Source: Halichondria panicea | Taxonomy: Eukaryota; Porifera; Demospongiae; Suberitida; Halichondriidae | Assembly: GCF_963675165.1 (NCBI RefSeq) | Contig: NC_087380.1 | Coordinates: forward strand, 1,541,803 to 1,605,802 | DNA: 64,000 bases | Reading direction: 5' to 3' | Shown here: positions 24,781-38,200 of the stretch, piece by piece | Numbering within the stretch: position 1 is the first letter of the stretch | How the letters are laid out: each line of letters opens with the position of its first letter | Translations under genes and position numbers: made by a program | Notes under the pieces: model-generated | Told to the model about the DNA's origin: nothing | Databases searched by the model: none | What the model saw: only the letters and a program-made list of their open reading frames with translations

Positions 24781-24799
24781 TAACCTGTGTCTAGGCACA

Positions 24800-25721
24800 A
24801 AAATAGGGGTTGTGATAAAACAGGGAATGAGAAATGAGGAAATGAGGAAATAAGAAATAGGAAATGAAGAAATGAGAACGAGAAATGAGAAACAAGCTGT
24901 TAGGCAGAGCATATCTATGGGCAGAGCAAGTCTGAAGACAAGCTAACATCTACTGAGCTACCTGGTGACAAGTCTCCTGGTGCTCTGCCACCATACAGAA
25001 CTTATGTTCCTCCGGTACACGGTGTGACACTCTCTACCTCTATATATCTACTTGTGTGCCATGTACGACTGGCATGGTTCAGACATCAGATCTACCTACG
25101 TAACGGTACTTACATGTACTGTCCTACAGTCCCACAGTCTCAAACAATTTACCTATGCATGGCTATACTGGCAATACATTCACCGATTTCACAATCCGGT
25201 GGGCAAGTGATAGTCAATGGACTGGACTCAATGTCAACATCTACATGTAAGTAACAGCAAAGAAACTTCCAAAACTGTTTGTCAAACCAAGTAAATTCTA
25301 ATCTGCCAGTCCTGTCGTAAAGCTGCAGGAAGTAATGACATTAGTACACTGTACTGGTATCATATCCAATCTCGCTACAGGGTGAAGAAAGCAATTCCCA
25401 TTACCATTCTCACAAACATCTGAAGCGATGGTAAAATTTAATTCTTACAATGTGTCTGACAACCTGTACTGTGTGGAGGTGCCACTATATATTTGATAAC
25501 TAAATACTTAGTCACCTACTAGCTTCTTGGCTGATATCAGTCATTACTTTTGTGCATCCATATAATAATTATTATTATAACAATGTCATAATTATTGTGA
25601 TGAAAATTAATGCCATGGTGATGATCATAACCATAAATTATTTTATTTCTCATTTCCTCATTTCCTATTTCTTATTTCCTCATTTCTCATTCCCCTGTTT
25701 TTATCACAACCCCCAAAATAG
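24800..25721. mobile_element. Fold-back element with purine-rich inverted repeats
   Basis: The left end GGGGTTGTGATAAAACAGGG, then repeated GAGAAATGAGGAAAT, is mirrored at the right end by TCATTTCCTATTTC and CCCTGTTTTTATCACAACCC. The arms are about 75 bp and the interior about 770 bp, with no coding sequence that I recognise. Confidence 0.6.
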
Positions 25722-25892
25722 CGCCGACTCAGCACATTTATAGATATTTTGCACGTGATCTCAACTTCCTTCCAACCGCCTCTGGCCTTTCTCTTTTTGC
25801 GGCCTGGAATCGAGGCTAGTGCACTTGTGCACATGTCACAACTATCTTAATTGGTACTAACAGCTTGTGGGTTGTCTCATACATTCCATTAC

Positions 25893-26050
25893 AGCCTCTA
25901 CTCTCTCTATCTCTGCCAGTGTTACAGCCTCTACTCTCTCTCTGCCAGTGTGACAACACTGGTGCTGTGGTGGGAGGAGTGGTGGCCCTGGTAGCAATGT
26001 GGTGGTGATTGCAGTTGTATTGATGACGATAACTGAACTATACATTACTC
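25893..26050 (+). pseudogene. Fused membrane/tail relic of the receptor family
   Basis: After an acceptor-like ATTACAG, the sequence repeats GCCTCTACTCTCTC twice and then matches the family membrane exon (GACAACACTGGTGCTGTGGT, GTGGCCCTGGTAGCAATG). It jumps directly into the end of the tail exon (GACGATAACTGAACTAT). The intron and most of the tail are deleted. A degenerate family 3' block follows near 26106. Confidence 0.75.
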
Positions 26051-26530
26051 AAATTCCTTCATAATGTCTCAAGTTTGTTTTGAATTGTATTTTTAGTTTA
26101 TGCAGAGCATATGCAATTATATCAGCCTTTCTCACATAACGTTTACACCACACTCTGCCTGTTTTTCCTCTATTGTAATGCAAAAAAAAGGAAAGAGGTG
26201 GAGCGTTGTCAGAAGAGGTCCGACATGATCATGTTAAATTCCGAAGTTACATTCCGAAGTTACATTCATTTTCCCATGTAGATCTATACAAAATTATGTT
26301 CCTTGATAATTAAGTGCTTTTATCAGAATGAAAAACTTGGAGATATAATAATTTAGCTTGGTATTGGGCGCGGGGTGAACTGATGAGATATTTACTTTTT
26401 GTCACTGTGTTCAACCGTTTAGAGCACAGAGACTTTTGAGTAGTCTTGTGTACAAAATAAGGCGACTTGGATTCGAAGCTAAAAGTACTCCGGAGTGTTG
26501 TTTATCATCTCAGCATCTCAGCTAGAAAGC

Positions 26531-26670
26531 ATGGATCATCAGTATGTGCCACATAAAATATCATTATGGGATATGAAACACTTTAACATCCGTGTAGGCA
26601 TAGGTACACTTTACAGTATCTATGCCTACACTGTACTGTACGCCGTGAATAAAGCTGCTCAAGATAAGTG
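26531..26670 (+). CDS. Possible first exon of an unidentified small protein
   Basis: ATG at 26531 opens MDHQYVPHKISLWDMKHFNI, then RVGIGTLYSIYAYTVLYAVN and KAAQDK, followed by a good donor (GTGAGT at 26671). It could be one membrane helix. I found no convincing second exon before 27342 and do not recognise the family. The remainder of 26051-27342 shows nothing else. Confidence 0.25.
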
Positions 26671-27342
26671 GTGAGTGTATTAGATCTAAACGCTTGTGTT
26701 CGGGGACTAGATCTATAATAATTAAAATGAATGTGTAGGTTAAAATTAATGATGGAGGACTTTGTAGACTAGTGCTGATAGTCAGAATTAGCTGTGTATC
26801 TATGTGCGTGCAATAAACTAACATTTGTGACATGAAGCTTTGTACAGTATGTTGTACTAGCTAGAGTGTGTAGACACAACCGTTGTTGGCATTCAGTGTT
26901 CCATATGTCCCTAGCTACGTTATTTCTTTACATAGGGCTAGGGTGCCGTTGTGAGTGTGGGTGTTATCACAGCGTAGCTTAGTGTTTGATGATAATGGTC
27001 CAGTAAGCATCACTGTATTGACAGATAGGAGGTGTTTGGATGGCTATAATAACTATAGGAGTCAATTAAGTTGCTATTATTTTGGTTGCCGTCTCCGTAA
27101 TAGTTCACAATATTCGAGATTACTAGAAAGTGATTTGAGCTTGCTCGAGAGCACAACAGTAGTAGATCTATATACCTGATCTATATATACACTGACATCG
27201 AAGGAAAGGTTAAAGGTCAATATCCTAACGTAAACATTGTATATGCCACATGTGACGCATGTCCCATCTCCTCTGGTGTATGTGTGTAGTCAATCAGTAC
27301 TGTGATTGTGATGCTATACACATGTTTCTATTAATGCAGCCA

Positions 27343-28014
27343 ATGGAGAGTTTGTTGACTGGTCTTCTCTTGTTGGTCTCTACTCACTATCTCCTGGTGG
27401 ATGCTCAAGGTGTGTGTGGGTGCATGTGTAGGGTTAGGTTAGAATATATAGTGCCAAATTCACAGCAAATACTAATAATCGTGCTACCTGATTTTGGCCC
27501 ACGTGGATATATAATTATGTCTGTAACGGATGTGGGTTGGGCTCCCCCCGGGGGCGCTATAAGGCAGTAAAGAAGCAAACGATGCACTTGCCTAGATGGG
27601 CGTGGCCACCTCGTACTGCAACTCTGGCAACTCTGATCTGCAAGCCAGTGCTCGTAGGCTTTTAGCTGTCTCTATGCTCTATGTGCAGCAAACAGAAGGG
27701 AGGGACAGAAGAGCCAGAGCTAGGCGACAGTAGGCAGATCAGCAGAGGTCAGCTAATTATTATATCACAAAGTAGATCTATACTGAAATAGTGTCATGCC
27801 TGCCAGTGAAATTTTGGTGCACTCCCTATATATTAAGCCTATACTGTAGCACACGGGAGAACTTTTCATTTCTTATTATCAAAAATCAGAGCTTCCCGCA
27901 AGGCGCCTGCGTATAATTATGTATACGTATGCCCTAGTATACTTGTGGTGGCCATTAATTTACTGTTAGTTTGGTGATCTACACAGACCCACACAGCGCG
28001 CCCTCCCACCCACC

Positions 28015-28101
<87 letters not shown>

Positions 28102-31100
28102 CTGATGGGGTTAGCTTTAGTCTGAGGGGAGAGAGCTACTCACACAATGACCTGGTCAATATAGAGGGTATAGGGACTGGTGATAATGGCCTCATAGCTG
28201 CCACTACATACAGGCCTTGCTGTACTGGCACTGGTAACTGGTTCTTGCCTGGAGCAAGCACAGCACTAAGCTCACAGGTAGCTCAAAGCTTCTATCAGAG
28301 CAGGAGTGCGAATGGAGAGTTGGTGTTGAATAGAGGGGACTTTGTACCTAACACAGCAGGTCTGTTCAGAGTCAATATCCCCAACACTAGTGGTGGCCTC
28401 ACTGATGTCTATATTGGCCTCTACACCAACACTGGAGGTACATATGTATGACATGCTGTACATAGTATGTGATCTAGCGGCAACTAATTAACAGAGGGCA
28501 ATAGGTGTTACATGTGTATGTGTTGTTTTGTGATTATACTTGTAGTGGCGTTGTCTCTTCATATTTAGCATGGATAGCCCACACACACCCACACACACAC
28601 AGGGGAGCCCACTGTGACTAGCCTCACATACAACGCCTCCACACTCACCTTAACCTGTTTGTCCAGTGGGGGGCCGGCCACTACTGTCGTGTGGCGTAGG
28701 AACTGCTCCCCCCTCACAATAGGCACACCCTCACAGAGCCTCACAGACAGTATTGCGGGGGCGTACACCTCCACCCTCACACTTCTCACACCAGCTAAAG
28801 ACGGTGTCTACAGCTGTACAGTGGAGAATAGGAGAGGGAGATCCAGTAGCACAGTCACTGTCGGAGGTAGGGTAGGGGTAGGGAGTGGGTAGGAGGGTAG
28901 GGAGGTGGGGGATGAAGGGTACAGTGTTTCCTGTGTATTATTGTTGTGTTTGCTTCCTTAGCTGTTACCTTTGATGTCACCATCACTCCAAGTGAAGCTA
29001 CACCCATCGCTGGTCGACTTTTGACCCTCACCTGCAGCCACAACAGTAGTGAGGACCCCGCCTCTGTCAGCTTCCAATGGTTGGACACACAGGGGACACC
29101 TATCAGTAATGACTCCACTTTGACTTTTGACACACTGAGAGAAAGTCAGCGAGAGTACTATTGTGTGGTTACCGTGGGAACTGAAGTCAGCTGTGGCGAG
29201 TATTATAGTAATGTACAAGGTGAGAGTACATGTACTATTATAGTAATAACGTACGTATATGATACTAACTAGCTGCTCCTTCGTCTAGTTCCTGTGTTTG
29301 GTGTTGGTATCAGTGATGTTTCTGGAACTGTTAGCATGGCAATAACACTCACCTGTACCTTCTCCGACTCCTCTGTTACCATGGCAATGTACTACTTCTT
29401 CAAAAGGGGTGTTTCCGTGGGTAGTAGCTCCACCCACATGTATACCATCCCCATGGCTCGGGTGTCTGATGCTGGGAATGACTACACGTGTCAGGTGGTC
29501 ATATCTCTGGATTACCTTGACCTCTCCAGTCCCCTCACTCTGAGCAGCAACCAACCAGCCACCTTATCATTGAAAAGTGAGCGGTAGTCTTGTATTGTAC
29601 CTGTAAACCATTATCCAATATAATTATATATATACAAGTTTTGTGATTAGTAGCAATTTTAACAAAACAAAGGCTATATGATTATACACGTATATGTATT
29701 ATTTAGAACACACCTAGCCAAGATTAATCTGCGTGCCGAGGCCATCCGAGTGCACCAGCATTAAAACGCGTGACTTGGCTAGGTGTGTTCTAAAGGATTT
29801 AGTGCTGTCACGTGAGCTCTAGCCTCGTGGCAGCTACATTTTAAATCAGTTGCTGGTGGCTAGCTAGCTAGCTAGACGTAATAGCAAGTTTTAGTAAGTT
29901 TGTAGATCCAGTAACTGATGCAAAGGAGAAGGAGATATGATCTAAAGCTATCTAGACTGACTGGGCATGTTCTCGACTGATTTCTCCTGCTGACCAACAG
30001 TCCCACTACTGGATATGCCTCCAGGTGATCTGGCTTACTGGATGGGAAACTTTGTGCGCAAACTAAATGGCAATGAGTATCTGGTTTGCTCTTTTGGAAC
30101 GCTATGATATTCGAAGCACCTTTGATGAAACGATTACATGGATTTGGCTTAGGTACAGGTACTTCTTTGAAGCATATTTCTCCAGACGAAAAAGCGATGC
30201 TATGGTCAAGTCAGCAATTCGGTACATTTACTACACATGAAACAAGTCGAAACAATAACATTCAACTTTCTAATACTTTTCAGCTTTGCTTGTGTACATA
30301 TTCAATCTGCTTGTATTATTATGATGACATTCAGATTCAATCTGCTTGTATTATGATTGTTTGATAAAAAGTGTGCATTAATAAACTTAAAGCACACTTA
30401 AGTGTGGATTAAGTTATTTAATCCATGGTCACCTGACTACTTTTGATTGGCTGGAGATCATGTGATCAGCACTAAATATACATAGCCTTACCCTTTTTTC
30501 AAATTTCAACCGGCCGTTAGGGTATCTTTGTGAGCCTGTAATTTGTGTTTAGAGATGTCTTAATTATCCAATGCTGCTTGTTCTGTCTATAGTCCAAGAT
30601 CCCAATGTTGCTATCAGTGTGTCCCCCTCCACCCCCTACACCAGCGGGGATGCTACTATCAGCTGTATCACCACCATTAACACGCCTGGTGTTGACGCTA
30701 TAATTAAAATGCTAAGAGTGGAGAACAGTGTAGAAACAGAGGTGGTCAGCACAACAAAGATAGCAGCAGGTCCAGTCATGGAGATCATTAGTGATTTCGT
30801 CTTCCAACGATTCTACTCCTACTCTCCTGCTAGTAGGATTGCAGACTCTGGTAGCTATGTGTGTGAGGGGACCATCACTCCTGAAGATACCGGACTAAGG
30901 TCCTTTATCACTGATGGTACTAGCAGGTCCACAGTCACAGCCATTGATGTTGTTGGTGAGTACCTTCTGCCCAATTGTGTGGATTCCAGAAAATGCTTAA
31001 GGCTATAATTATATATAGCGCTATGGCCAGGAGTTCTTTATGAACTCCTGCTGTAGCCCATGGTTTTTTGTGAAATAGGCTGTTTTTGGTCCCCCACCAG

Positions 31101-34100
31101 AACTTTGATCTGAGCACATCATATGTGATAGGGTTAATTGTCTAGAGCTACAGACTGATATTTTATTGCGATTATGACCTCCCAAAGTAGATTGCCAAAT
31201 TGTCTTTTTTTCAGAACAATACTTTTGTCTAGATACAGAATATATTGTGGGTGAAAAACCTTTGCGAATGAGCCAAATCAGCAGAAAATTTGACCTTTTG
31301 CGATCTAACTATTGCGTTCTGGCAACTAGTAATAATTTAGGTTTTGCGATTTTATTGTTGCGAATTGATCAACCCTCGCAAAGTTTGCATATATATGTTG
31401 ATACTCGTAAAACATTTTAGTAATACGGTAGGCTGTTTTTTTGTCTTTTTCTGGTGATATATACATTTCACTTCCCTGTATAGATCCAATACTGGACATT
31501 GCTGTCACCATGGTAACTGGTCGTATACTAGACATACCTCCGTACAACACCTATGTTCTCACTTGCACGGCTTCATCAAGAGTTCAAAGTACACTCACGG
31601 CCATCAACAAGACGATAGAGTGGAGTGTATTCTTTAACAGTGGAGCTGTTACCATAGTAACAGAGGGGGTGGTGACTAATGACCTCACCATGGCAACTAG
31701 TTCCAGCGTCCTGAGTATAGCAACAAGTGTGTCTGGAGAGTATGAATACAGGTGTGGTAGCCAACTAGAGCTGATGGGTGTGGCTGACAGTGTGGAGGGG
31801 GCGGGCACATCAAGTGTCACTGTGTATGGTAAGCGCACACACACTTGTACCATAGATCTATAAATTACATGGATATAAAACGACGGTAGTTTCCAGTGTT
31901 TTGGCCATCGGATGTAGCGGAAGTTTACAGTATAGTATACGATTATTCCAAATAAAAATGGCTACTCAAAGAGAGTCACTAGTTGTTCCAGCACTGAGAG
32001 CGTTAATTGAGAGAGTTTTGACGAATTTATGAATGAGAATAATGATGATGGAGGCTCTGAGATAGCCTTGAGTCATGACAAGGGATGCATTTTACATTAT
32101 AGATCTCAGAATCTAATATAGAATTATTAGTACAGTAGAACCTCGCTAATCCGGACCCCTTTAATCCGAAACCTCGCAAATCTGGACAAAATGGCAAACT
32201 GAAAAAGAGGAGGGGCTGTCAGAATAGAGTACTGCGCATGCGCAATGTAAATTGCTTAGCTGAATCAGCAATGACAAACTGCTCAAGACAATGGCCACTG
32301 CAAAGAAAACGAAGAGAGCTCACAAGACTCACTGTAGTTGAGATAAAGACTATTCTAGCTAGCAGCTTCCCTTCTGGCCACAGTAATATCATAATACATA
32401 TGTACAAAAGTAATGATATTTATAATCAATTAATAACATCTGTTAATCCGGAAATTTCATGTATTCAGATGGGGTCTGGTCCCGCTCTATTCGGATTAGC
32501 GAGGTTCTACTGTATAATTATATTGATTATAATATTACATGAATGAATGACGAGTATGCTTGGCTGTCGTAATTGTTGATATGGAGTAGAGGCTTTGAAC
32601 TCAAACGACACTTTCTCATGTCGTTCTTTTGCCGGTCAATGAATGGTTTTCCTTCTCTCTTAATCTCGCCAACTTCTTTTTTGTGACGTGTAGTCTGGCT
32701 GTAAAAAACAAAGTTAACAGTATGACATTGTGTAACACTACGAAAGAATAATCTCTAGCTACTGTACTGTACTTCAGAATTATAAATCAACCACAATATT
32801 CATTGAAGGTGAAAAACATCTAGTACCGTATAGCGCGAAATTTTCGAGGGGCTTAATTTTCGTGGATTTCGTGGGTTAGCAATCCTACACGAAAATTAAG
32901 TCCACGAAAATCGTTCTTTACCTGCTATAACGTGCAAGATTTAAAGGCGTGGCTTCCGGAAAGCAGTCATTCCGCGAACATTGTGTGCAACGAAAATACT
33001 TTTAGAGGCCAATCCACGAAATATAAGTGCCTCGAAAATTTCGCGCTATACGGTATGTTATAGTTGTGACACATGCACGAGTGCCACATGGGATATATTG
33101 GCTCAGTAGTGACTAGGCCGAGGGCCACAGGCCTCGAGGGAAAAGGCACTACTGAGCCCCAATATATCCCAGTGCACACAGTGAGCTGTGTAACAACTGA
33201 TTTGTTGCATTCCTTGTTGCATTCCTTTCCGTGTACACATCACTCCTTTTATAGGACAACTAGTTTGCAACTACTTGTGGTAGGCTGTGGAATGCACCAG
33301 ACGCATGAAAAACGTTTTCTGCCTACCACTGAATCTGTTAACAGTGTTATACTATAAAAGGGACCGTCTCAGGTTATTGGGTGGAGGTTGGGCTTTAGGT
33401 AACTTCAGCCGTACTGTGCCAGTATCAGTTCACCATTTGACCTGTGCCATATATGGCAGATATTGGTACAGTGTTTCCTTTGATCTGCCCACTCAAAATG
33501 CAACAAATTTTGTTGATTTCTAGCCACAATGAGACAACAGCAATACTAAAACTTTCTGCAAGGCATGAAGATGCCTTTAATTGTAGGCATTGAAGGCTGA
33601 TGGTCATATAAATTAAGTGACACAAAGAGACCTACTTGACGTACCTATTGTGACAATTTATCCAGAAAGTTACGGCAGATACAAAACTAAACCATATGGA
33701 AGGCACAACAATATATATTAGCTAACTGCTTGATGTAAAACAAATACAGCAATCTTCTTATAAGCCAAGATTTCGAGTCACAAAGGTTGAAACCACATTA
33801 CACAGTAAAACATCCTGATTAATCAGCTGTAAAAGCACTAAGCGAGCTAATCACGGTTACTTTAGATAGTTAGTTGCAGAGTCAGTCGTGTTTTAGTTAA
33901 ATTTGCAGCTCTTTTCATACAGCTATAGCTCTTTTTTACTCTGTCTAACTCATTGGCAGCGTGGCAATGAGTGTCCCAGAAAAAGTCCGCATACTGACCG
34001 TAGTTTCGTTTCATATCCATGTAATTTATAGTATCTATGCTTGTACCATGATGTGCTCTGACACTAAGGAATATCCATTGAAACTCTCAGGATACTCCAG

Positions 34101-35240
34101 GGTAAAAATCCCATGTACCCTAGGTACATACTTGTGGCCAGCCTAAAGCCCACCCTCCACCCTTAAAGGGCTCTCTCCAGAGGAGGTTGGACACATATCA
34201 TCATGACGCCTTAATAATAATAATGTGATAATTATAAACCTTTATAGAATTCCTTTGAGGTCAAAGGTGAGAATGTAAAAGCTTATCAGTGCAAGTAAGA
34301 GCTAGAGAACGCTAAAGAGAAACAGATTAATGGTGCTCTGACCTCCTCTGCTCATATAGATCATAATCGGAATCCTGTTAAACAAAAATTGGAAAAGTGT
34401 CAAAAAAATCTAAATACTAGTCTAGATCCATCTTGGAATCTTTTCAGCAGTGTAGGGAAGGTGAGAGGGCGGTGGGAATGCTCCTAGATACTTTTGGCTA
34501 CTTGCAGTGTCTCTGTACAGCCTACAAAACAGTGGAGCATCGAGGTGCCTAATGGTGCCTAATCGGCCATTTTAATTAGATTCTTATGAGCGCACGTGAT
34601 AAAACCTAACGGTGATGACGCGCGTCCAACCTCCTCTGGGCTCTCTCTTTTATAGGACACTATACTGTGACACATTGGATCACATTGTGAAGATCAATTC
34701 TTCAGTATCCAATCAGATTCACTAAAACTACCGGACCCCATTGGAACTGGGGTGTTAAGTTGTAAATGTGGTTTGTCAAGTGCAAGCACACCCACACAAA
34801 TGTGCACACAAAATGTGCACAGTACATGCATGGCAGGGATCAAAGCAGTTGTAAATGGGTTGGACAACAGCTTCTAATTGCTTCTAATCAATATGTGTTC
34901 ATAGTACAAGCTATATACCTGTACCATGGATATCTGCGTGTGTATTGTTACAATAACAATACACACGCAGATATCCATGGTACAACTATTACATGTACAG
35001 CTATATATATATATATACTGCCGCCCACTCCACAGGCCCCTCCTCTCCTACCACGCCCATGTCACTGACTGTATCCATGGTGAACCATCAGTCGGCTAGC
35101 TTCGAGTGGGTGGTGATGACTGTTGCCTATGACAACGAGAGTTACATAGTGACATATGGCCTCGACTCTAATGACCTCAGCATCTTCAGTGCCACTCAAC
35201 CTGGCTCCAGTGACATCAGCCTCACCAATAGTGTAAGGCA

Positions 35241-35285
<45 letters not shown>

Positions 35286-38200
35286 TGTGCGTGTGTATGT
35301 GTGTACCCACCTTGCAGGTGTACAGTATATCTGTAGGGGGTCTACAAGTGAAGACAAGGTATTATTATCGTGTGGTGTCTACCAACTCAGCAGGCAGTAC
35401 CCAATCAGAGCTGGCCACCTTCAACACCACTGGTGTTGGTGAGGGAGTGTGTTGGCTTCCTATAGCTACAACACTACATTTAACACTAACTTCTTGGTAG
35501 TGTGTGTGTATATAAATTGTACACTGCATGTACATGCATGTGCTACAGTAGCACAGTTGTGTGTATGCTTGACCACCGCTGCAATACTGCAGGTCCGACT
35601 GCTCCCCTCTCCCTGAGCTATATTATGACCACACCCACTAACCACACCTTCTCTTGGCTTCTTCCCAACGATACTGATGTTACTGTAAACCAATACACAC
35701 TCACCTGCCAAGGAACACTCCGGTACCTAATTATAATGACTGTACAATAATGTACTATAATGTGTTGTACTACTGCTGACAGGAATGGGGACCCTCTGGA
35801 TACTGTCATCATAGTAACCGTCATGACCAGTGTGAACTCTGACCTCGTCCCATGGGCCAACTACACATGCTTTGTAGTTGCTAGTGACAAAGATGGCTCC
35901 TCCCCTAGTAGCAACAAGATCAGTTTCATCACTCCTGAAACAGGTGTTTCTTTACTTGAATAACCTCCCCAACCAGCAATCACCTACACACACATCACAC
36001 ATCACGCTCACATTCCCTACCCCTCACAGCTCCTAGTGGACCCCCTGGTAACTTTTTAGTTGGTTTGAATCCTACCGGAGGGATGATACCATTCACCTGG
36101 ACTTCACCACCTTCTAACCAAAGAAATGGATTCATCATTACATACTCTCTGGAGTGTAGTGCAGGACCAACAGATACCGTTGTCACAGTGTTCCCGCCAT
36201 CTCCTAGCAACCAGTACACGGCCATCAACTACTCTGCCCTCACTACCTACACTTGTAGTGTACGAGCTAGGAACAGTAAGGGGGAGGGGCCACCAGCCAC
36301 ACTAGACGTTACCACAGGAGAGGATGGTACATATCATGCATGTGATAGGTTCGGGACATTAATTGTGTATTGCCTTTGACCCCTGTAGTTCCTGGAGCTC
36401 CTCCGATGTCGTTCACTGCCACCGCTCGTACTGACGGGACGGTGCTCTTTAATTGGAGTCCACCCCCCTTGGCACAACAAAATGGCGTCCTCACTGACTA
36501 CATTTTGACCTGTACCCCGCCACTTTCCTTCAACTATGGTCCTAACGAGGTGGGCGGGACTGGTGAAGGGTTTTCTCCTGCTACACGCTACACATGCACA
36601 CTCACTGCCAGCACAGCAATCGGAGATGGTCCATCAGCCAGCGTAACCGTAGTAACATGTAAGTATATAAGCATGCCTAAAGTTATATAGTAACTGTGGA
36701 TCCTCCCACTTCTTGTAGTTCCGTCAATACCAGCTGTGAGTGTTATCTCTCTATCAAGTACTCAGCTGGGGGTCAACTGGACCACACCCCTTAATGCACT
36801 CATCACAGAGCATATTATATATCGGGATGGAGTGGAGTTTGGCCGCTCCCAGGGGTCAGAGTTTATTATCAGTGGTCTACGCCCATACACCGAGCATAAT
36901 GTGGGGGTCAGTGCTAGTAACGAGGCAGGAGAGGGGTCAGTCAGCGAGGGACAGATTGTCAGGACACTAGAGGATTGTGAGTGCACGGGTATCAGTGTGT
37001 GTATTAGGAGCCTTTGTGGATCATAATAATTATACAGTAAGTATTTAGTGCTGCTCTAAGAAAACAAATTATCGTTAGTTTGTGGAGACTTTTATTGATC
37101 ATCATTATTACAGTAGGGTTAGCAGCTTTTCCCCCCACCATCATAACTTTGAATCACCATCCCTATTACCCTCCACAGTGGGCGTGTGTAGTGTATAGCA
37201 TTATGCTGTTACCCCTCACAGTGCCTGGGCGTGTGGAGTGTGCCCCTCGCTGGGTGTCTAGCTCCTCCACTTTTGTCACTGTACGTTGGGCCCCCCCCAC
37301 TCAAGAGAACGGCATCACCCTCGCCTACCACATCCGATTGGTCCGTTATGGCAACTCTGACTCCACCCCCCTGGCCGAGGCTAACATGACTAGCTCTGAT
37401 AGAGAGGTGACACTAACCCCCCGTGATGACTTGGTAGGGGGTGTGCCCTACACTGTCCAGGTAGTAGCTGAGAATAGCATCGGACGTAGTACTGAGATAT
37501 GCCAATCCATTGACTTCATTGCTCAACTTGGTGAGTGGAGATTGATAGCTACTAAATTTTTGAAATTGGTTGATCCAAATTATAGTCATGGCTATAGTCT
37601 TTGCGAAATGCCTCATTTTAAGCATGGCTATGGCCTTTTTGTTTTGGTAAAGTTTGATGTCCCCCCCACAGAGCCCCCGTCCCCCTCTAGCCTGGGGGTC
37701 TCACGTACTGTTGATACTATAACACTGTCCTGGGATGTGCCTACTCTACTGGAGGCTAGAGGCTATGTTAGCTACACAGTGACCTTTGGACCCAGCGTGG
37801 GGGCCCGCAGGAGACGACAGACACCTGATGAATGTAGCCTGTCACCTTGTAATGTCCCCGTGGAGAGAGGGGGTGTGGTCATCAGTGGCCTAGACCCTGG
37901 AACGAACTATGACCTCACAGTTACACCATCCAATGAGGACAACATTACTGGAGTGGCTGCCACGGCAACAGCTCCAAGTAAGTCTTAATAATGTCTCCTG
38001 TGCCGGTAAATACAATGTGCAGGATGGTGGTATTTTGCACACTATACTATAGACGGCAGTCTTACTATTATACCTGTGTTCCTTGCCCGGCCCCCTACAG
38101 CATTGTTGTGTGCCCACTATTGGCATACATGTACATGTACTATACAGTTTGTAGTCGTGAGCCTAAACCCCGGCAATGAAGAAAGTTAGACTGGCGGCAA

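Larger units (their letters stand above)
29577..30592 (+). other. Ig3-Ig4 intron with inserted elements
   Basis: Holds a hairpin element at 29703-29793 and a recombinase-like relic at 30003-30364. The rest is AT-rich. Confidence 0.6.
31829..35035 (+). other. 3.2-kb intron between Ig5 and FN3-1, transposon-filled
   Basis: Contains elements at 32133, 32824, 33081, 34165 and 34921, with AT-rich sequence between them. I see no additional exon of the mosaic gene and no independent gene. Confidence 0.55.

Noticed and set aside
24519-24794. ORFs over the G/C-rich end of the 23583 element
   Set aside because: They lie in the terminal repeats of a transposon and encode no transposase motif.
27917-28099. 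Cys-Val repeat ORF on the minus strand
   Set aside because: Translation of a CA/TG microsatellite.
33961-34146. ORF MSVPEKVRILTVVSFHIHVI
   Set aside because: Single short frame inside a transposon-filled intron, with no splice sites or family.
37080-37221. Long ORF start upstream of FN3-6
   Set aside because: The upstream part is intron with a clear CTCACAG acceptor at 37221; the FN3 domain starts there.
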